In this document: one piece after another, positions 30,281-38,875 of the stretch
Numbering within the stretch: the stretch's first letter is position 1
How the letters are laid out: each line of letters begins with the position of its first letter
NCBI GenBank assembly: GCA_905235375.1
Contig: CAJOLH010000036.1
Span: forward strand, 1-38,875
Direction: 5' to 3'
Length of the DNA stretch: 38,875 bases
From: an uncultured Bacteroidales bacterium
GTDB lineage: Bacteria > Bacteroidota > Bacteroidia > Bacteroidales > UBA3663
Program-made: the position numbers and the translations under genes
Notes under the pieces: model-generated
The model's database searches: none
What the model was told of the DNA's origin: nothing
The model's input: the letters and a program-made list of their open reading frames with translations, nothing else

Positions 30281-30312
30281 TTTGCAAATATTAAATATTG
30301 TGTTTATTTTTG
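30281..30312 (+). promoter_or_regulatory. Bacteroidetes promoter of the susC/susD operon
   Basis: TTTG (30281-30284) and TATTTTTG (30305-30312) are 20 bp apart. The leader to the susC ATG is about 120 nt, long enough for leader-level control, but I see no defined riboswitch. Confidence 0.85.
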
Positions 30313-30441
30313 CAGCCGAAATTCGACATTTCACACGTCCTGTGACCAAACTACAAATCGTGACAGAAGGACACAACAAAAGGCCCAACCATTGATATTT
30401 TTCACCAATACCTATTATTTTTAACATAACCAAAACAACTT

Positions 30442-33400
30442 ATGAATCTTAAGGATTTAGTTAGGAAAGCATCATCTACACTCGTAGTTGGAATGCTTGC
30501 TATGGCTGCCTTTGCACAAGGGCGAACGGTGACCGGCGTCGTGACCGACGAATTCGGCGAACCGCTTCCCGGCGTGAATGTAGTCGTAAAGGGTACTACC
30601 AACGGTGTCATCACTGACTTCGATGGTAACTACTCCCTTCAGGACGTCAACACCAATGACGTGCTCGAATTCTCGTTTGTCGGCTTTACCACCAAGCAGG
30701 TGAAAGTCGATGCAAATGCAAAGTTTGACATCCAGATGTTCGAGGATCAACAGAACCTCGAGGAAGTTGTGGTCGTCGGCTACGGTACAGTCTCGAAGAA
30801 GGACCTCACCGGTGCCGTCACCTCAATCAAGGCCAAGGATATCGCAGCTGTGCCTGTCACAAGTGCCTCTGAGGCTCTCACCGGTAAGATGGCCGGTGTG
30901 AATGTCACCACCACCGAAGGCTCCCCCGATGCCGATGTCAAGATCCGTGTGCGTGGTGGCGGTTCGCTCTCGCAGGATAACTCCCCGCTCTACATCGTCG
31001 ATGGATTCCCTGTAGCCTCGATCAGCGACATCGCTCCTTCGGAAATCGAGAGCATCGACGTCCTGAAGGATGCCTCCTCCACCGCTATTTACGGTGCCCG
31101 TGGTGCCAACGGCGTAATCATCGTCACCACCAAGTCGGGTAAGGAAGGCAAGACACAGGTGAGCTTCAACGTCTCCTACGGCTGGAAGCAGGCCACCCGC
31201 CTGCAGAAGGTTCTCAGCCCCTACGAGTATGCCTACTATCAGTACGAGATTGCTTCGGCTACCCAGTCTGCTGGCTTCGTTTCGAATTACGGCGCCTTCG
31301 ACGACCTCGAAATCTGGCGTTCGGTGGAAGGACGCGACTATCAGGACGAACTTTTCGGTCGTACCGGCAACCAGGTGCAGTACAACGCCAACATCTCAGG
31401 CGGCACCAAGGACATGAAGTACAATATCTCTTACGCCCACAGCGACGAGAACGCCATCATGCGCAAGTCGGGATTCCGCAAGGACAACGTTGCTGCCAAG
31501 ATCAATGCCAACCTTAACGAATGGCTCTCGCTTGACTTCAACGCACGTCTTGCCTATCAGGTTATCGACGGACTCAGCTCCGGCACCGAGCAGGAAGGCA
31601 ATGCCTCCAACTCCATCGTCGGACAAGCCATCCGCTTCGCACCCATCGACGTCCTCAGCAGCGGTGACGAAGACGAGGAGAACTCCACTTCGCAGCGTGT
31701 CGATCCATCGACCCGTCTCGACGCCACCTACAAGGTGCAGCGCCGTTTCCGTCAGGATTACAATGCGGGCATCAACTGGAAGCCCTTCGAGGGTTGGACC
31801 TTCCGCTCCGAGTTCGGCTACGGTTGGCGTTACTACAACACCGACCAGGTATATGAGGAACTGGCTGCCCGCTACAACACCAAGATCGGCTATACCACTG
31901 CTCCTCAGGCACAGTTCACCACCAAGGACTATCGCAACTGGCGAAATGCCAACACCGTCACCTACGACAACAAGAAGCTCTTCGGCAAGCGCGACCACAT
32001 CAATGTCATGCTCGGTCAGGAGTGGAGCTCCAGCAACGAGGTCGATCGCGTACACACCAGCGTGAACTTCCCAAGTTCGCTCACCGTTGACGAGATCCTC
32101 GCCAACACCGCTATCGGCACCGCACTGCCCAATGAGTCGGACATCAAGGCCGACGACAACATGCTATCGTTCTTCGGTCGTATCAACTACACCATGATGC
32201 AGAAATACCTGCTAACCATCACCGTACGTACCGACGGCAGCTCCAAGTTTGGCGATGGACACCGTTGGGGCACCTTCCCCTCTGTTGCCCTCGCATGGCG
32301 ACTCTCCGACGAAGAGTGGATGCAGAGCACAGCCAGCTGGCTCTCCAACCTCAAGCTCCGTCTCTCTTACGGTACTGCCGGTAACAACCGCATCACCTCA
32401 GGCCTCCTCAAGACCACCTATTCGATGGCAGGCAACAGCGGCAAGCATCCTGGCTTCAACGAGGCTAACACCCCAATGATGGAGCACGGCACTTATCTTG
32501 CCAACCCCAACCTCAACTGGGAGACCACCGTCACCCGTAACTTCGGTATCGACTACGGCTTCTTCAACGGTCGCCTCTCCGGCAACTTTGAGCTTTACTG
32601 GAACACCACCGAGGACCTGCTGATGCGTGCCAAGGTGCCCTCTTCAAGCGGCTACTCCTACCAGTATCAGAACTTCGGACAGACCTCCAACAAGGGTGTC
32701 GAATTTGCCATCAATGCTGCGGCTGTCGAGACGAAGAACTTCACGCTCAATTTCAACTTCAACATTGCATACAACAAGAGCAATATCGACGAGCTCAATT
32801 CCGATAACCCCTACCAGACCTCCAGCTTTGCAGGCTCTGCCATCAACTACACCGATGGTGACTTCCGCGTGGCCGAAGGAGGCAGCCTTGGTGAGGTTTG
32901 GGGCTTCAAGAGCGCCGGCTATTACTCCACCAACGACATTACCTACGACGGATCGAAGTGGGTGCTCAAGGACGGTGTGAACAACAACAGCTACACCTAT
33001 TTCGGCACACTCTATCCAGGCACTCCCAAGCTCGAAGCTGATGGTGAGGGCAATGCCATCTTCCAGAAGCTCGGCAACACCGTGCCCACCGTCACTGGCG
33101 GCTTCGGCTTTGATGGTCGCTACCGCTGGTTCGACTTTGCCGTCTTCTGCAACTACTCGCTCGGCAACCAGATTGTCAACGGTTCGAAGCTCGTTGCTTC
33201 CTTCTTCCAAGGTTCGCAGCAGAACTACAACCTCGTCGATGACTACAGCCTTGCCAACGGTCGCTACACCTGGATCGACCCTGCCACAGGTCTCAACCTC
33301 GGTCGTCCATCACGCTCCACCATCTCCTACTATGGTGGCGCCGATGGCCTCATCAACCGCCTTGCTGAGATCAACGCCGGCGCTTCGACCTACAATCCCG

Positions 33401-33687
33401 CAGCAGCCTCTACCTCCGTCATCACCAGCGATGCCGTCGAGGATGCCTCTTTCCTCCGCCTCCAGAATGTTACTATCGGCTACACCTTCCCAAAGAAGTG
33501 GGTCAAGAATGTCTTCCTCGAGAGCGTTCGAATCTATTGCACTGGCTACAACCTGTTGTGCTGGACTCCATACTCCGGCAACGATCCTGAGGTTGACACC
33601 AACTCCAACCCCATGTGCCCAGGCATCGACTTCGCAGCCTATCCACGCAGCCGCTCTTGGGTGGCCGGCATTAACGTTACATTCTAA
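30442..33687 (+). CDS. SusC/RagA-family TonB-dependent outer-membrane transporter
   Basis: The protein has 1081 residues. Signal peptide (LVVGMLAMAAFAQ), then a carboxypeptidase-D-like beta domain (RTVTGVVTDEFGEPLPGVNV), a TonB-box-like segment (EEVVVVGYGT), the plug (SEALTGKMAGVNV, then IRVRGGGSL, and SIDVLKDASSTAIYGARGAN) and a large C-terminal beta-barrel ending in an aromatic (VTF). It imports oligosaccharides or other large nutrients with its SusD partner. The next gene starts 20 bp after the stop. No anti-sigma or hybrid two-component regulator is seen alongside it. Confidence 0.96.
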   Translation: MNLKDLVRKASSTLVVGMLAMAAFAQGRTVTGVVTDEFGEPLPGVNVVVKGTTNGVITDFDGNYSLQDVNTNDVLEFSFVGFTTKQVKVDANAKFDIQMFEDQQNLEEVVVVGYGTVSKKDLTGAVTSIKAKDIAAVPVTSASEALTGKMAGVNVTTTEGSPDADVKIRVRGGGSLSQDNSPLYIVDGFPVASISDIAPSEIESIDVLKDASSTAIYGARGANGVIIVTTKSGKEGKTQVSFNVSYGWKQATRLQKVLSPYEYAYYQYEIASATQSAGFVSNYGAFDDLEIWRSVEGRDYQDELFGRTGNQVQYNANISGGTKDMKYNISYAHSDENAIMRKSGFRKDNVAAKINANLNEWLSLDFNARLAYQVIDGLSSGTEQEGNASNSIVGQAIRFAPIDVLSSGDEDEENSTSQRVDPSTRLDATYKVQRRFRQDYNAGINWKPFEGWTFRSEFGYGWRYYNTDQVYEELAARYNTKIGYTTAPQAQFTTKDYRNWRNANTVTYDNKKLFGKRDHINVMLGQEWSSSNEVDRVHTSVNFPSSLTVDEILANTAIGTALPNESDIKADDNMLSFFGRINYTMMQKYLLTITVRTDGSSKFGDGHRWGTFPSVALAWRLSDEEWMQSTASWLSNLKLRLSYGTAGNNRITSGLLKTTYSMAGNSGKHPGFNEANTPMMEHGTYLANPNLNWETTVTRNFGIDYGFFNGRLSGNFELYWNTTEDLLMRAKVPSSSGYSYQYQNFGQTSNKGVEFAINAAAVETKNFTLNFNFNIAYNKSNIDELNSDNPYQTSSFAGSAINYTDGDFRVAEGGSLGEVWGFKSAGYYSTNDITYDGSKWVLKDGVNNNSYTYFGTLYPGTPKLEADGEGNAIFQKLGNTVPTVTGGFGFDGRYRWFDFAVFCNYSLGNQIVNGSKLVASFFQGSQQNYNLVDDYSLANGRYTWIDPATGLNLGRPSRSTISYYGGADGLINRLAEINAGASTYNPAAASTSVITSDAVEDASFLRLQNVTIGYTFPKKWVKNVFLESVRIYCTGYNLLCWTPYSGNDPEVDTNSNPMCPGIDFAAYPRSRSWVAGINVTF

Positions 33688-33707
33688 TCATTTTAATGTA
33701 TAAGACA

Positions 33708-35657
33708 ATGAAAAAGATTATTGGAATTGCCTCCATCATGCTTGGCTTGGTTGCACTGACCGGTTGCGATGACTTCCTCGATCAGAATTCCCCCTCCGAG
33801 CAGAATACCGAGACCGTTTACAATTCCACCTACTATACAGGTTACGTCATCAACAAGATTTATGGCGGTCTCACCCAGGATGCTACCTATTCGCAGTACA
33901 TCCCCATCGTATGGTCCACCAACTCCGACATCGAACTCGTCGATGGTCGCGGAGCATCGTCCACCACGGCTGCCAGTGAGCGCAGCTACATGAACTATAT
34001 CAACGTGACCGCAGGCGGCTGGTCGAAGATTACCACACTCTGGACCGCCATGTACGGCGTCATTGAGAACTGCAACCTCGCCATCGACGGCATCCGCGAC
34101 AGCAACCTCTATGCCAACGGAACCAAGGAGCAGCGCACCGTCATGGGCCAGTACCTCGGCGAAGCTCTCACCCTGCGTGCCATGCTCTACCTCGACCTGA
34201 TCCGTTTCTTCGGCGACATCCCCATGAAGATGGAGCCTACCACAAGCGACAACGTCTCCGACCCGCTGACCAAGACCGACCGTGACGAGATCCTTGACTA
34301 TCTGCTCAACGATCTGGCTGAAGCTGCCGAACTCCTCCCCTGGGCAGGACGCAACGGCTACTCCACCGAACACGTCACTCGTGGCTACGCAAAGGCTCTC
34401 TACGCACAGGTTGCCCTGCTCCGTGGCGGCTGGAACATCCGCGAAACCTCCAAGCCAGGCTACGAGACAGCTTCCTACTCCGACGGAACCTATCCTACCC
34501 AGCGCGACCAGAACTACCTCGAGTTCTACAAGAAAGCACTGCCTTACCTCTCCGACATCATCCAGAACGGTCCGCACAAGCTCAACCCGTCGTTCGAGAA
34601 CCACTGGCAGCTCGTCAATGCCTGCGAACTCGATGTCAACTACTACGAGGACATCTTCCAGATTCCAATGCTGATGAACACCAGCGGCGAGCTTGGCTAC
34701 ACCATCGGCACACGCTACAATGGCGCAGGCAACGTCTATGGCTACGGCAACTCATCCGCCAAGCAGCAGACCACAGCCATGCACTTCTACTCCTACAAGC
34801 AGGGTGACCTCCGTCGCGACATCTCCTGCCAGCCCTACCAGTGGAGCAGCGGCAAGCAGAGCTTTGCCGCCAACCAGCCCCTTCAGCTCTATATCGGCAA
34901 GTGGGACCAGAAGTGGATGAACGAGGAATGGCAGGCCGTCAACGCTGTCGCCAGCTCGAAGGTGATGACTGGCGTTGATTGCGTGCGTATGCGCTATTCG
35001 CAGGTGCTCCTTATGTATGCCGAAATCCTCAACGAGCTTGCTGGTCCTGACGCCTCCTACGAAGGCTGGGCAGGCATCACCGCCCGCGAAGCTCTCGCTC
35101 AGGTACACAACCGTGCATTTGCCACCGCTCAGAACGACTACATCGCTTCTCTGCCATCGAGCAAGGAAGGCTTCTTCAACGCCATCGTTGACGAAGAGGG
35201 ATGGGAGCTCGTAGGCGAAGGCATCCGCAAGTTCGACCTCGAGCGCTGGAACCTCCTCGTCGCCAAGATCAAGGAGGCTAAGCAGACCTACTACGATGCC
35301 ATCGGCCTTATCAGCTACGACACCAAGGAAGACGGTTCGGCTACCAACATCAAACAGGATAACAAGTGGCCCACCAGGTTCTACTTCAACTACACCGACG
35401 ATACCAAGTCCGTCATCGACTGGAATTCGGTCAACTGGTACACACTCACCGAAGGCAAGTCAGCTGCCGACTTCCACTGCACCGATTCCGTCAATGGTTG
35501 GGGTAGGTTCACCATCGAACAGTATATCACCAACATGCCCACCATCAGTGCAGGTCTTGTCGAGAATCCCACGGTCATCAACCGCTACCTCTTGCCAATC
35601 TCCACCTCTACGCTTTCGGATGCCAACAACACCATCTCGAATTCGTACGGCTTTTAA
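33708..35657 (+). CDS. SusD/RagB-family nutrient-binding lipoprotein
   Basis: The protein has 649 residues from ATG at 33708 (MKKIIGIASIMLGLVALTGC), with Cys20 as lipidation site; the ATG at 33696 adds four residues. The mature part has the SusD N-terminal segment (DDFLDQNSPSEQNTETVYNS), tetratricopeptide-like helices and the RagB C-terminal pattern (DCVRMRYSQVLLMYAEILNE, then GWELVGEGIRKFDLERW). It captures substrate at the cell surface for the SusC-like transporter. It is larger than the usual 500-580 residues. Substrate cannot be assigned, since no glycosidase lies in this operon. Confidence 0.95.
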   Translation: MKKIIGIASIMLGLVALTGCDDFLDQNSPSEQNTETVYNSTYYTGYVINKIYGGLTQDATYSQYIPIVWSTNSDIELVDGRGASSTTAASERSYMNYINVTAGGWSKITTLWTAMYGVIENCNLAIDGIRDSNLYANGTKEQRTVMGQYLGEALTLRAMLYLDLIRFFGDIPMKMEPTTSDNVSDPLTKTDRDEILDYLLNDLAEAAELLPWAGRNGYSTEHVTRGYAKALYAQVALLRGGWNIRETSKPGYETASYSDGTYPTQRDQNYLEFYKKALPYLSDIIQNGPHKLNPSFENHWQLVNACELDVNYYEDIFQIPMLMNTSGELGYTIGTRYNGAGNVYGYGNSSAKQQTTAMHFYSYKQGDLRRDISCQPYQWSSGKQSFAANQPLQLYIGKWDQKWMNEEWQAVNAVASSKVMTGVDCVRMRYSQVLLMYAEILNELAGPDASYEGWAGITAREALAQVHNRAFATAQNDYIASLPSSKEGFFNAIVDEEGWELVGEGIRKFDLERWNLLVAKIKEAKQTYYDAIGLISYDTKEDGSATNIKQDNKWPTRFYFNYTDDTKSVIDWNSVNWYTLTEGKSAADFHCTDSVNGWGRFTIEQYITNMPTISAGLVENPTVINRYLLPISTSTLSDANNTISNSYGF

Positions 35658-35703
35658 TATCTTTTTGTTTTGGAGTAAAATAAAAACAAATTGAACTGAA
35701 CAA

Positions 35704-37353
35704 ATGAAAAATAAGTATTTCATCATCTGTGCATCCGCAGCACTCCTCCTTGGAGCCGCTGCCACCTCCTGCACCGAAGGTAACGACTGGGACGTTGACA
35801 GCAGCTTCAACCGCCTTTTCACACCTACCAGTCTTTCCATTACCCGTGGCGACACATACGCCGTGGTAGATTTTGGCAAGATCGAAGGCGCCGACTTCTA
35901 TCAGATCGAGGTCAGCCGCGACTCCCTTTACCAGGATGATGTCTCCGGCACCTCCAACGTCTTCGAGGCCACCGAGACACCATTCACCATCACTGGTCTG
36001 GCTGGCGAGACCGACTACTTCCTGCGTATGCGTTCTTGCTCCAACAGCGGCACCCCTGCCTCCAGGTGGTTCTACTATATCGATGGTTCAAGCCGTCACT
36101 TCACCACACGCCCCGAGCAGATCATGAACCCCGTGGCCGATGCTGACCGTGATGACAGCTGGATTCGCTTCTCATGGACCCCAGGTGCTGAAGTTACCCA
36201 CTTCATCATCAACGGTGGTGCGTTCAACAACGAGCGTCTCGACATCTCGGCAAGCGAGAAGGCTGCCGGCGAGAAGACCGTCACCGGCCTTGCTCCCACC
36301 ACTACCTACAGCGTCATCCTCTACAATGGTGATGCTCGCCGTGGTAATGCTACCGGCACCACCGCTGCTGCTATCCCCGCCGCATCCTACAAGTACACGA
36401 TGCCTGAGGGCGAGACCCACATCTCGCAGGATCTCATCAAGCAGCTCGCTGCTGCTGCCCAAGAGGCCGCTGGTAGCGCCAACTGCTCTGTCACCCTCGC
36501 TCTCCAGCCCGGTGTGACCTACAGCCTCAACGGCACCAGCGAGGACGGCTCCGATGCCTCCATCAAGTTCCCCGACGGACTCTCCATCACGTTCTTCGGA
36601 CTTGCAGGCGCTGCCAAGCCTGTCATCGCTCCAAACAAGAGCATCAATCTCGTCGATAGCCACGCTTACATCCGCTTCCAGAATGTCGAGATTACCGACG
36701 GCGGTTGCCAGTACCTCATCAACCAGAGTGCAGTTTGTACCATCGCCGAACTCTCGTTCGAGGACTGCTACATCCACGACTTCGAGCGCTCCATCATCCG
36801 TACACAGGGCAGCAACGACCAGAAGTACGAGCTCATCAAGTTCGACAACTGCATCGGCTACAACCTCTCGACGGCCAATGGTTACTCGCAGATCTACATC
36901 GGACAGGACAAGTCTGTTGTTGACGAGCTCATCATCACCAACTCGACGTTCAACACCACTCAGCGTAGTTTCATCGAAGCATCGAAGAGCCCCATCTCGA
37001 AGGGCGTACAAATCAGCTACTGCACATTCTACAACATGGTAGCCAGCGGACGCTACTTCGCCGACTGCAACGGCATGGACACCAACATCACCATCTCGTA
37101 CTGCGTATTCGGCAAGACCTTCGATCCTGAGGCTTCGCGCGGTGCACGTACCAACGGCACCATCGACGCTTCTGTCAACAACTTCCGTACCGCTGACTGC
37201 GTATTCGGCAGCAACAACATCACCGACCTCGAACCCAGTGAGCTCACCTCTGCCCAGATCTTCAACGATCCCGACAACGGTGACTTCACCTGGAAGATGA
37301 AGTTCTACGACGAGAACATCGGTGATCCACGATGGATTCCTACCGATGATTGA
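35704..37353 (+). CDS. Surface lipoprotein with FN3-like and right-handed beta-helix parts (DUF4957/DUF5123-like)
   Basis: The protein has 549 residues. The lipoprotein signal ends LLLGAAATSC, giving Cys23. Two fibronectin-like beta domains (about 40-130 and 140-225) precede a Ser/Asn-rich parallel beta-helix (about 245-500: AYIRFQNVEITDGGCQYLI, then IIRTQGSNDQKYEL), which resembles the DUF4957/DUF5123 lipoproteins found after SusD in pectin-related loci. A surface glycan-binding role is likely; lyase activity is not evident. It is the last gene of the susC operon and is followed by a strong terminator. Confidence 0.82.
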   Translation: MKNKYFIICASAALLLGAAATSCTEGNDWDVDSSFNRLFTPTSLSITRGDTYAVVDFGKIEGADFYQIEVSRDSLYQDDVSGTSNVFEATETPFTITGLAGETDYFLRMRSCSNSGTPASRWFYYIDGSSRHFTTRPEQIMNPVADADRDDSWIRFSWTPGAEVTHFIINGGAFNNERLDISASEKAAGEKTVTGLAPTTTYSVILYNGDARRGNATGTTAAAIPAASYKYTMPEGETHISQDLIKQLAAAAQEAAGSANCSVTLALQPGVTYSLNGTSEDGSDASIKFPDGLSITFFGLAGAAKPVIAPNKSINLVDSHAYIRFQNVEITDGGCQYLINQSAVCTIAELSFEDCYIHDFERSIIRTQGSNDQKYELIKFDNCIGYNLSTANGYSQIYIGQDKSVVDELIITNSTFNTTQRSFIEASKSPISKGVQISYCTFYNMVASGRYFADCNGMDTNITISYCVFGKTFDPEASRGARTNGTIDASVNNFRTADCVFGSNNITDLEPSELTSAQIFNDPDNGDFTWKMKFYDENIGDPRWIPTDD

Positions 37354-37389
37354 TCCATCACATTCCGTGATTAACATCTGATTATTCCC

Positions 37390-37423
37390 AAAGGGGGCAC
37401 GCTTCTGGCGTGTCCCCTTTTTT
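37390..37423 (+). terminator. Strong intrinsic terminator of the susC operon
   Basis: A 13-bp stem with one G-U pair (37390-37402 with 37408-37420) has a 5-nt loop and leads into six Ts (37418-37423). Confidence 0.92.
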
Positions 37424-37503
37424 ATTAATAACGACATCTATTTGTAATATTACGGCCGAAACATCAATATTACAATAAAAATCAATCCATTTTTTCAATA
37501 ATA

Positions 37504-37535
37504 TTTGGAGATTCTAAAAAATTCAATTATCTTTG
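37504..37535 (+). promoter_or_regulatory. Bacteroidetes promoter ahead of the 23-bp repeats
   Basis: TTTG (37504-37507) and TATCTTTG (37528-37535) are 20 bp apart. It reads into the repeat block and the ATPase remnant. Confidence 0.75.
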
Positions 37536-37541
37536 CATCCG

Positions 37542-37633
37542 AAAAATCAGCCAAGTTCCCAAGTAAAAATCGGCCAAGTTCCCAAGTAAAAACCAGCCAA
37601 GTTCCCAAGTGAAAATCGACCAAGTTCCCAAGT
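37542..37633. repeat. Four 23-bp direct repeats, core CCAAGTTCCCAAGT
   Basis: Units at 37542-37564, 37565-37587, 37588-37610 and 37611-37633 differ only in the first nine bases. A partial unit continues to 37647. The repeats run straight into the ATPase remnant, replacing its 5' part. Confidence 0.93.
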
Positions 37634-37913
37634 GACAACTAGTCAAGTGTATCATTATCGTGACAAGAAAGGATTGGAGTGCGATGCAATTATTCATTTG
37701 AGAAATGGTTCTTATGGACTCATTGAAATCAAATTAGGTGGCGACACCCTGATAGAAGAAGGAGCAAAAACACTTAAGAAGTTAGCATCCGATATAGACA
37801 CCACCCGAATGAAATCTCCATCGTTTATGATGGTCTTGACCGGATTAGGTGATTTCCCATATCAAAGAGAAGATGGTGTCTATATTATCCCTATTGGCAC
37901 TCTCAAACACTAA
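37590..37913 (+). pseudogene. C-terminal remnant of a DUF4143-type ATPase
   Basis: The final 90 or so residues (YHYRDKKGLECDAIIHLRNG, then GLIEIKLGGD and SFMMVLTGLGDF, ending IIPIGTLKH) match the end of AAA ATPases carrying a C-terminal DUF4143 domain, which has a PD-(D/E)XK-nuclease-like pattern (D-A-I, then E-I-K). Full proteins are about 400 residues with an N-terminal Walker A; nothing of that part is here. The frame is open from 37590 through the repeats and could start at a GTG at 37632, but no ATG is available. A deletion mediated by the repeats is a likely origin. A promoter lies just upstream. Confidence 0.75.
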
Positions 37914-37988
37914 CTGGCGTTATAAACGACTTTACAATTATTCGAGACGATTGTTTGACCAATACATCACCTTTTAATTAATACTATT

Positions 37989-38522
37989 ATGTTAGAAGAA
38001 CTATTCAAGAACATTCTCGACAATGACGTTGTCAAGAAAGTGACAAAGAATCTCGGCGAGAACGAGATCGTCAACAAAGTGAAGGAAGCTGTCGCCGGCA
38101 ACGACTACGCCAAGAAACTTCAGGAGAGTCTTACTTCGGGTGCTATGCTTGACAAAATCAAATCGGGCGCACAGACAGCAGGACGCGAAGCCACGAAAGT
38201 TTCGCTCGAATGCTATCAGGTAATGACCGCCGAGACTACTCCCACCGTTGATAAGGTCATCATCGGTGCAGCCCTCGCCTACCAGTTCATGCCCAACCTC
38301 ATGAACCGCGACAACTTTGGTCCCATCCTCTCATTGCTCGACAATGCCGTGACCCTTGCCATCGCTTACAACCACGTCAAGACACACGTGACACCCGAGA
38401 TTGAGGAAAAAGTTAATCAGCAACTCGTCGAGTGGTTCCCCAACGATGTAGCCGAGAAAACCGATGCCGATGCTCAGTTGGCAGAAACCGATGCCGAAGA
38501 GACCTTCGACGATGTTCACTGA
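37989..38522 (+). CDS. DUF1232/YkvA-like protein
   Basis: The protein has 177 residues. The N-terminal half is helical and charged (LFKNILDNDVVKKVTKNLGE and onward). The segment AALAYQFMPNLMNRDNFGPI then LSLLDNAVTLAIAYNHVKTH resembles the DUF1232 (YkvA) membrane-associated domain, followed by VTPEIEEKVNQQL, typical of Bacteroidales members. The acidic tail (DADAQLAETDAEETFDD) is low-complexity. The role of the family is unknown. A hairpin that is also the first unit of the right-hand array closes the gene 26 bp after the stop. Confidence 0.7.
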   Translation: MLEELFKNILDNDVVKKVTKNLGENEIVNKVKEAVAGNDYAKKLQESLTSGAMLDKIKSGAQTAGREATKVSLECYQVMTAETTPTVDKVIIGAALAYQFMPNLMNRDNFGPILSLLDNAVTLAIAYNHVKTHVTPEIEEKVNQQLVEWFPNDVAEKTDADAQLAETDAEETFDDVH

Positions 38523-38547
38523 CGCTAACGTCTTCGATTTTGCCTAT

Positions 38548-38573
38548 AGCACTTTGTAGCGCGACAGAGTGCT
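38548..38573 (+). terminator. Hairpin after the YkvA-like gene, first unit of the right-hand array
   Basis: AGCACTTTGT (38548-38557) pairs with ACAGAGTGCT (38564-38573) over ten base pairs, one a G-U, around a 6-nt loop. The downstream bases (TCTTCGTTT) are only partly T-rich, so termination is plausible but not certain. Confidence 0.55.
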
Positions 38574-38589
38574 TCTTCGTTTGTAGCAA

Positions 38590-38875
38590 GCATTCTGTAG
38601 CGCATCAGAGTGCTATCTCACGCATCAGCAGACATTCTGTCGCGCGTCAGAGTGTTATCTCACGCATCAGCAAGCATTCTGTCGCGCATCAGAGTGTTAT
38701 CTCACGCATCAGCAGGCATCATGTCGCGCGTCAGAGTGTTATCTCACGCATCAGCAGGCATCATGTCGCGCGTCAGAGTGCTATCTCACGCATCAGCAGG
38801 CATTCTGTCGCGCGTCAGAGTGTTATCTCACGCATCAGCAAGCATTCTGTCGCGCGTCAGAGTGTTATCTCACGC
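38590..38875. repeat. 42-bp tandem repeat array (right edge)
   Basis: Nearly seven units of exactly 42 bp follow one divergent unit (38548-38589) and run off the window. Each unit has a hairpin-forming half (CATTCTG with CAGAGTG around TCGCGCGT) and a second half TTATCTCACGCATCAGCAGG. Units differ by a few bases. The hairpin half is related to the core of the array at the left edge. One frame reads a 14-residue repeat, but I see no start or known protein. Confidence 0.93.

Noticed and set aside
38590..38875. Possible CRISPR array at the right edge
   Set aside because: Units are contiguous at exactly 42 bp without unique spacers, and no cas gene is near.

Overview
The window looks like chromosomal DNA of a Bacteroidales bacterium, most likely Prevotella or a close relative. 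The reasons are a SusC/SusD pair, promoters of the Bacteroidetes type (TTTG, about 20 bp, TAnnTTTG), A-rich leaders without clear Shine-Dalgarno sequences, a 28-codon AURKAIP1/COX24-type gene next to an HU gene, and a SurA/OstA/MutL/MurF gene string. No rRNA, tRNA, CRISPR array or transposase was found. Both ends lie inside tandem arrays of about 42 bp whose units are related, so the window may be a contig that broke in repeats.

Layout. 1-430: degenerate 42-bp repeats. 531-6939 (+, looks more AT-rich than what follows): a TlpA-like exported thioredoxin; a small exported protein; a 560-residue protein in which an ECF sigma factor is fused to a membrane helix, a periplasmic linker and an outer-membrane beta-barrel; a lipoprotein; and an overlapping pair of a radical SAM/SPASM protein and a Gfo/Idh/MocA oxidoreductase. 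7008-10836 (-): a ModF/PhrA-like double ABC ATPase, RNase G/E, a 28-residue basic protein and HU. 10986-12059 (+): MutY, whose 3' end overlaps that of a convergent LytS-type sensor kinase (12031-13092). 13253-18897 (-): a short ComEC core, a GH140-type and a GH95 glycosidase, and a histidine phosphatase. 19037-28618 (-): a co-directional envelope and repair string, in transcription order two parvulin isomerases, an OstA-like protein, a small membrane protein, MutL, an NlpC/P60 peptidase and MurF. 28832-30148 (+): two tandem deoxynucleoside kinases. 30442-37353 (+): SusC, SusD and a DUF4957/DUF5123-like lipoprotein, ending at a strong terminator. 37590-37913: a remnant of a DUF4143 ATPase behind four 23-bp repeats. 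37989-38522: a DUF1232/YkvA-like protein, then the right-hand array.

The most interesting gene is the sigma factor-beta-barrel fusion at 2466-4148. It places a promoter-selectivity subunit and an outer-membrane sensor in one chain, without the anti-sigma domain that normally links them. The second theme is non-coding. Several intergenic gaps hold short direct repeats with a period of 9-11 bp and, in three of them, a TCCC-plus-TTAA-like core. Two other gaps hold long near-perfect palindromes with the same arms just upstream of start codons. These are structured elements that the genes do not explain.
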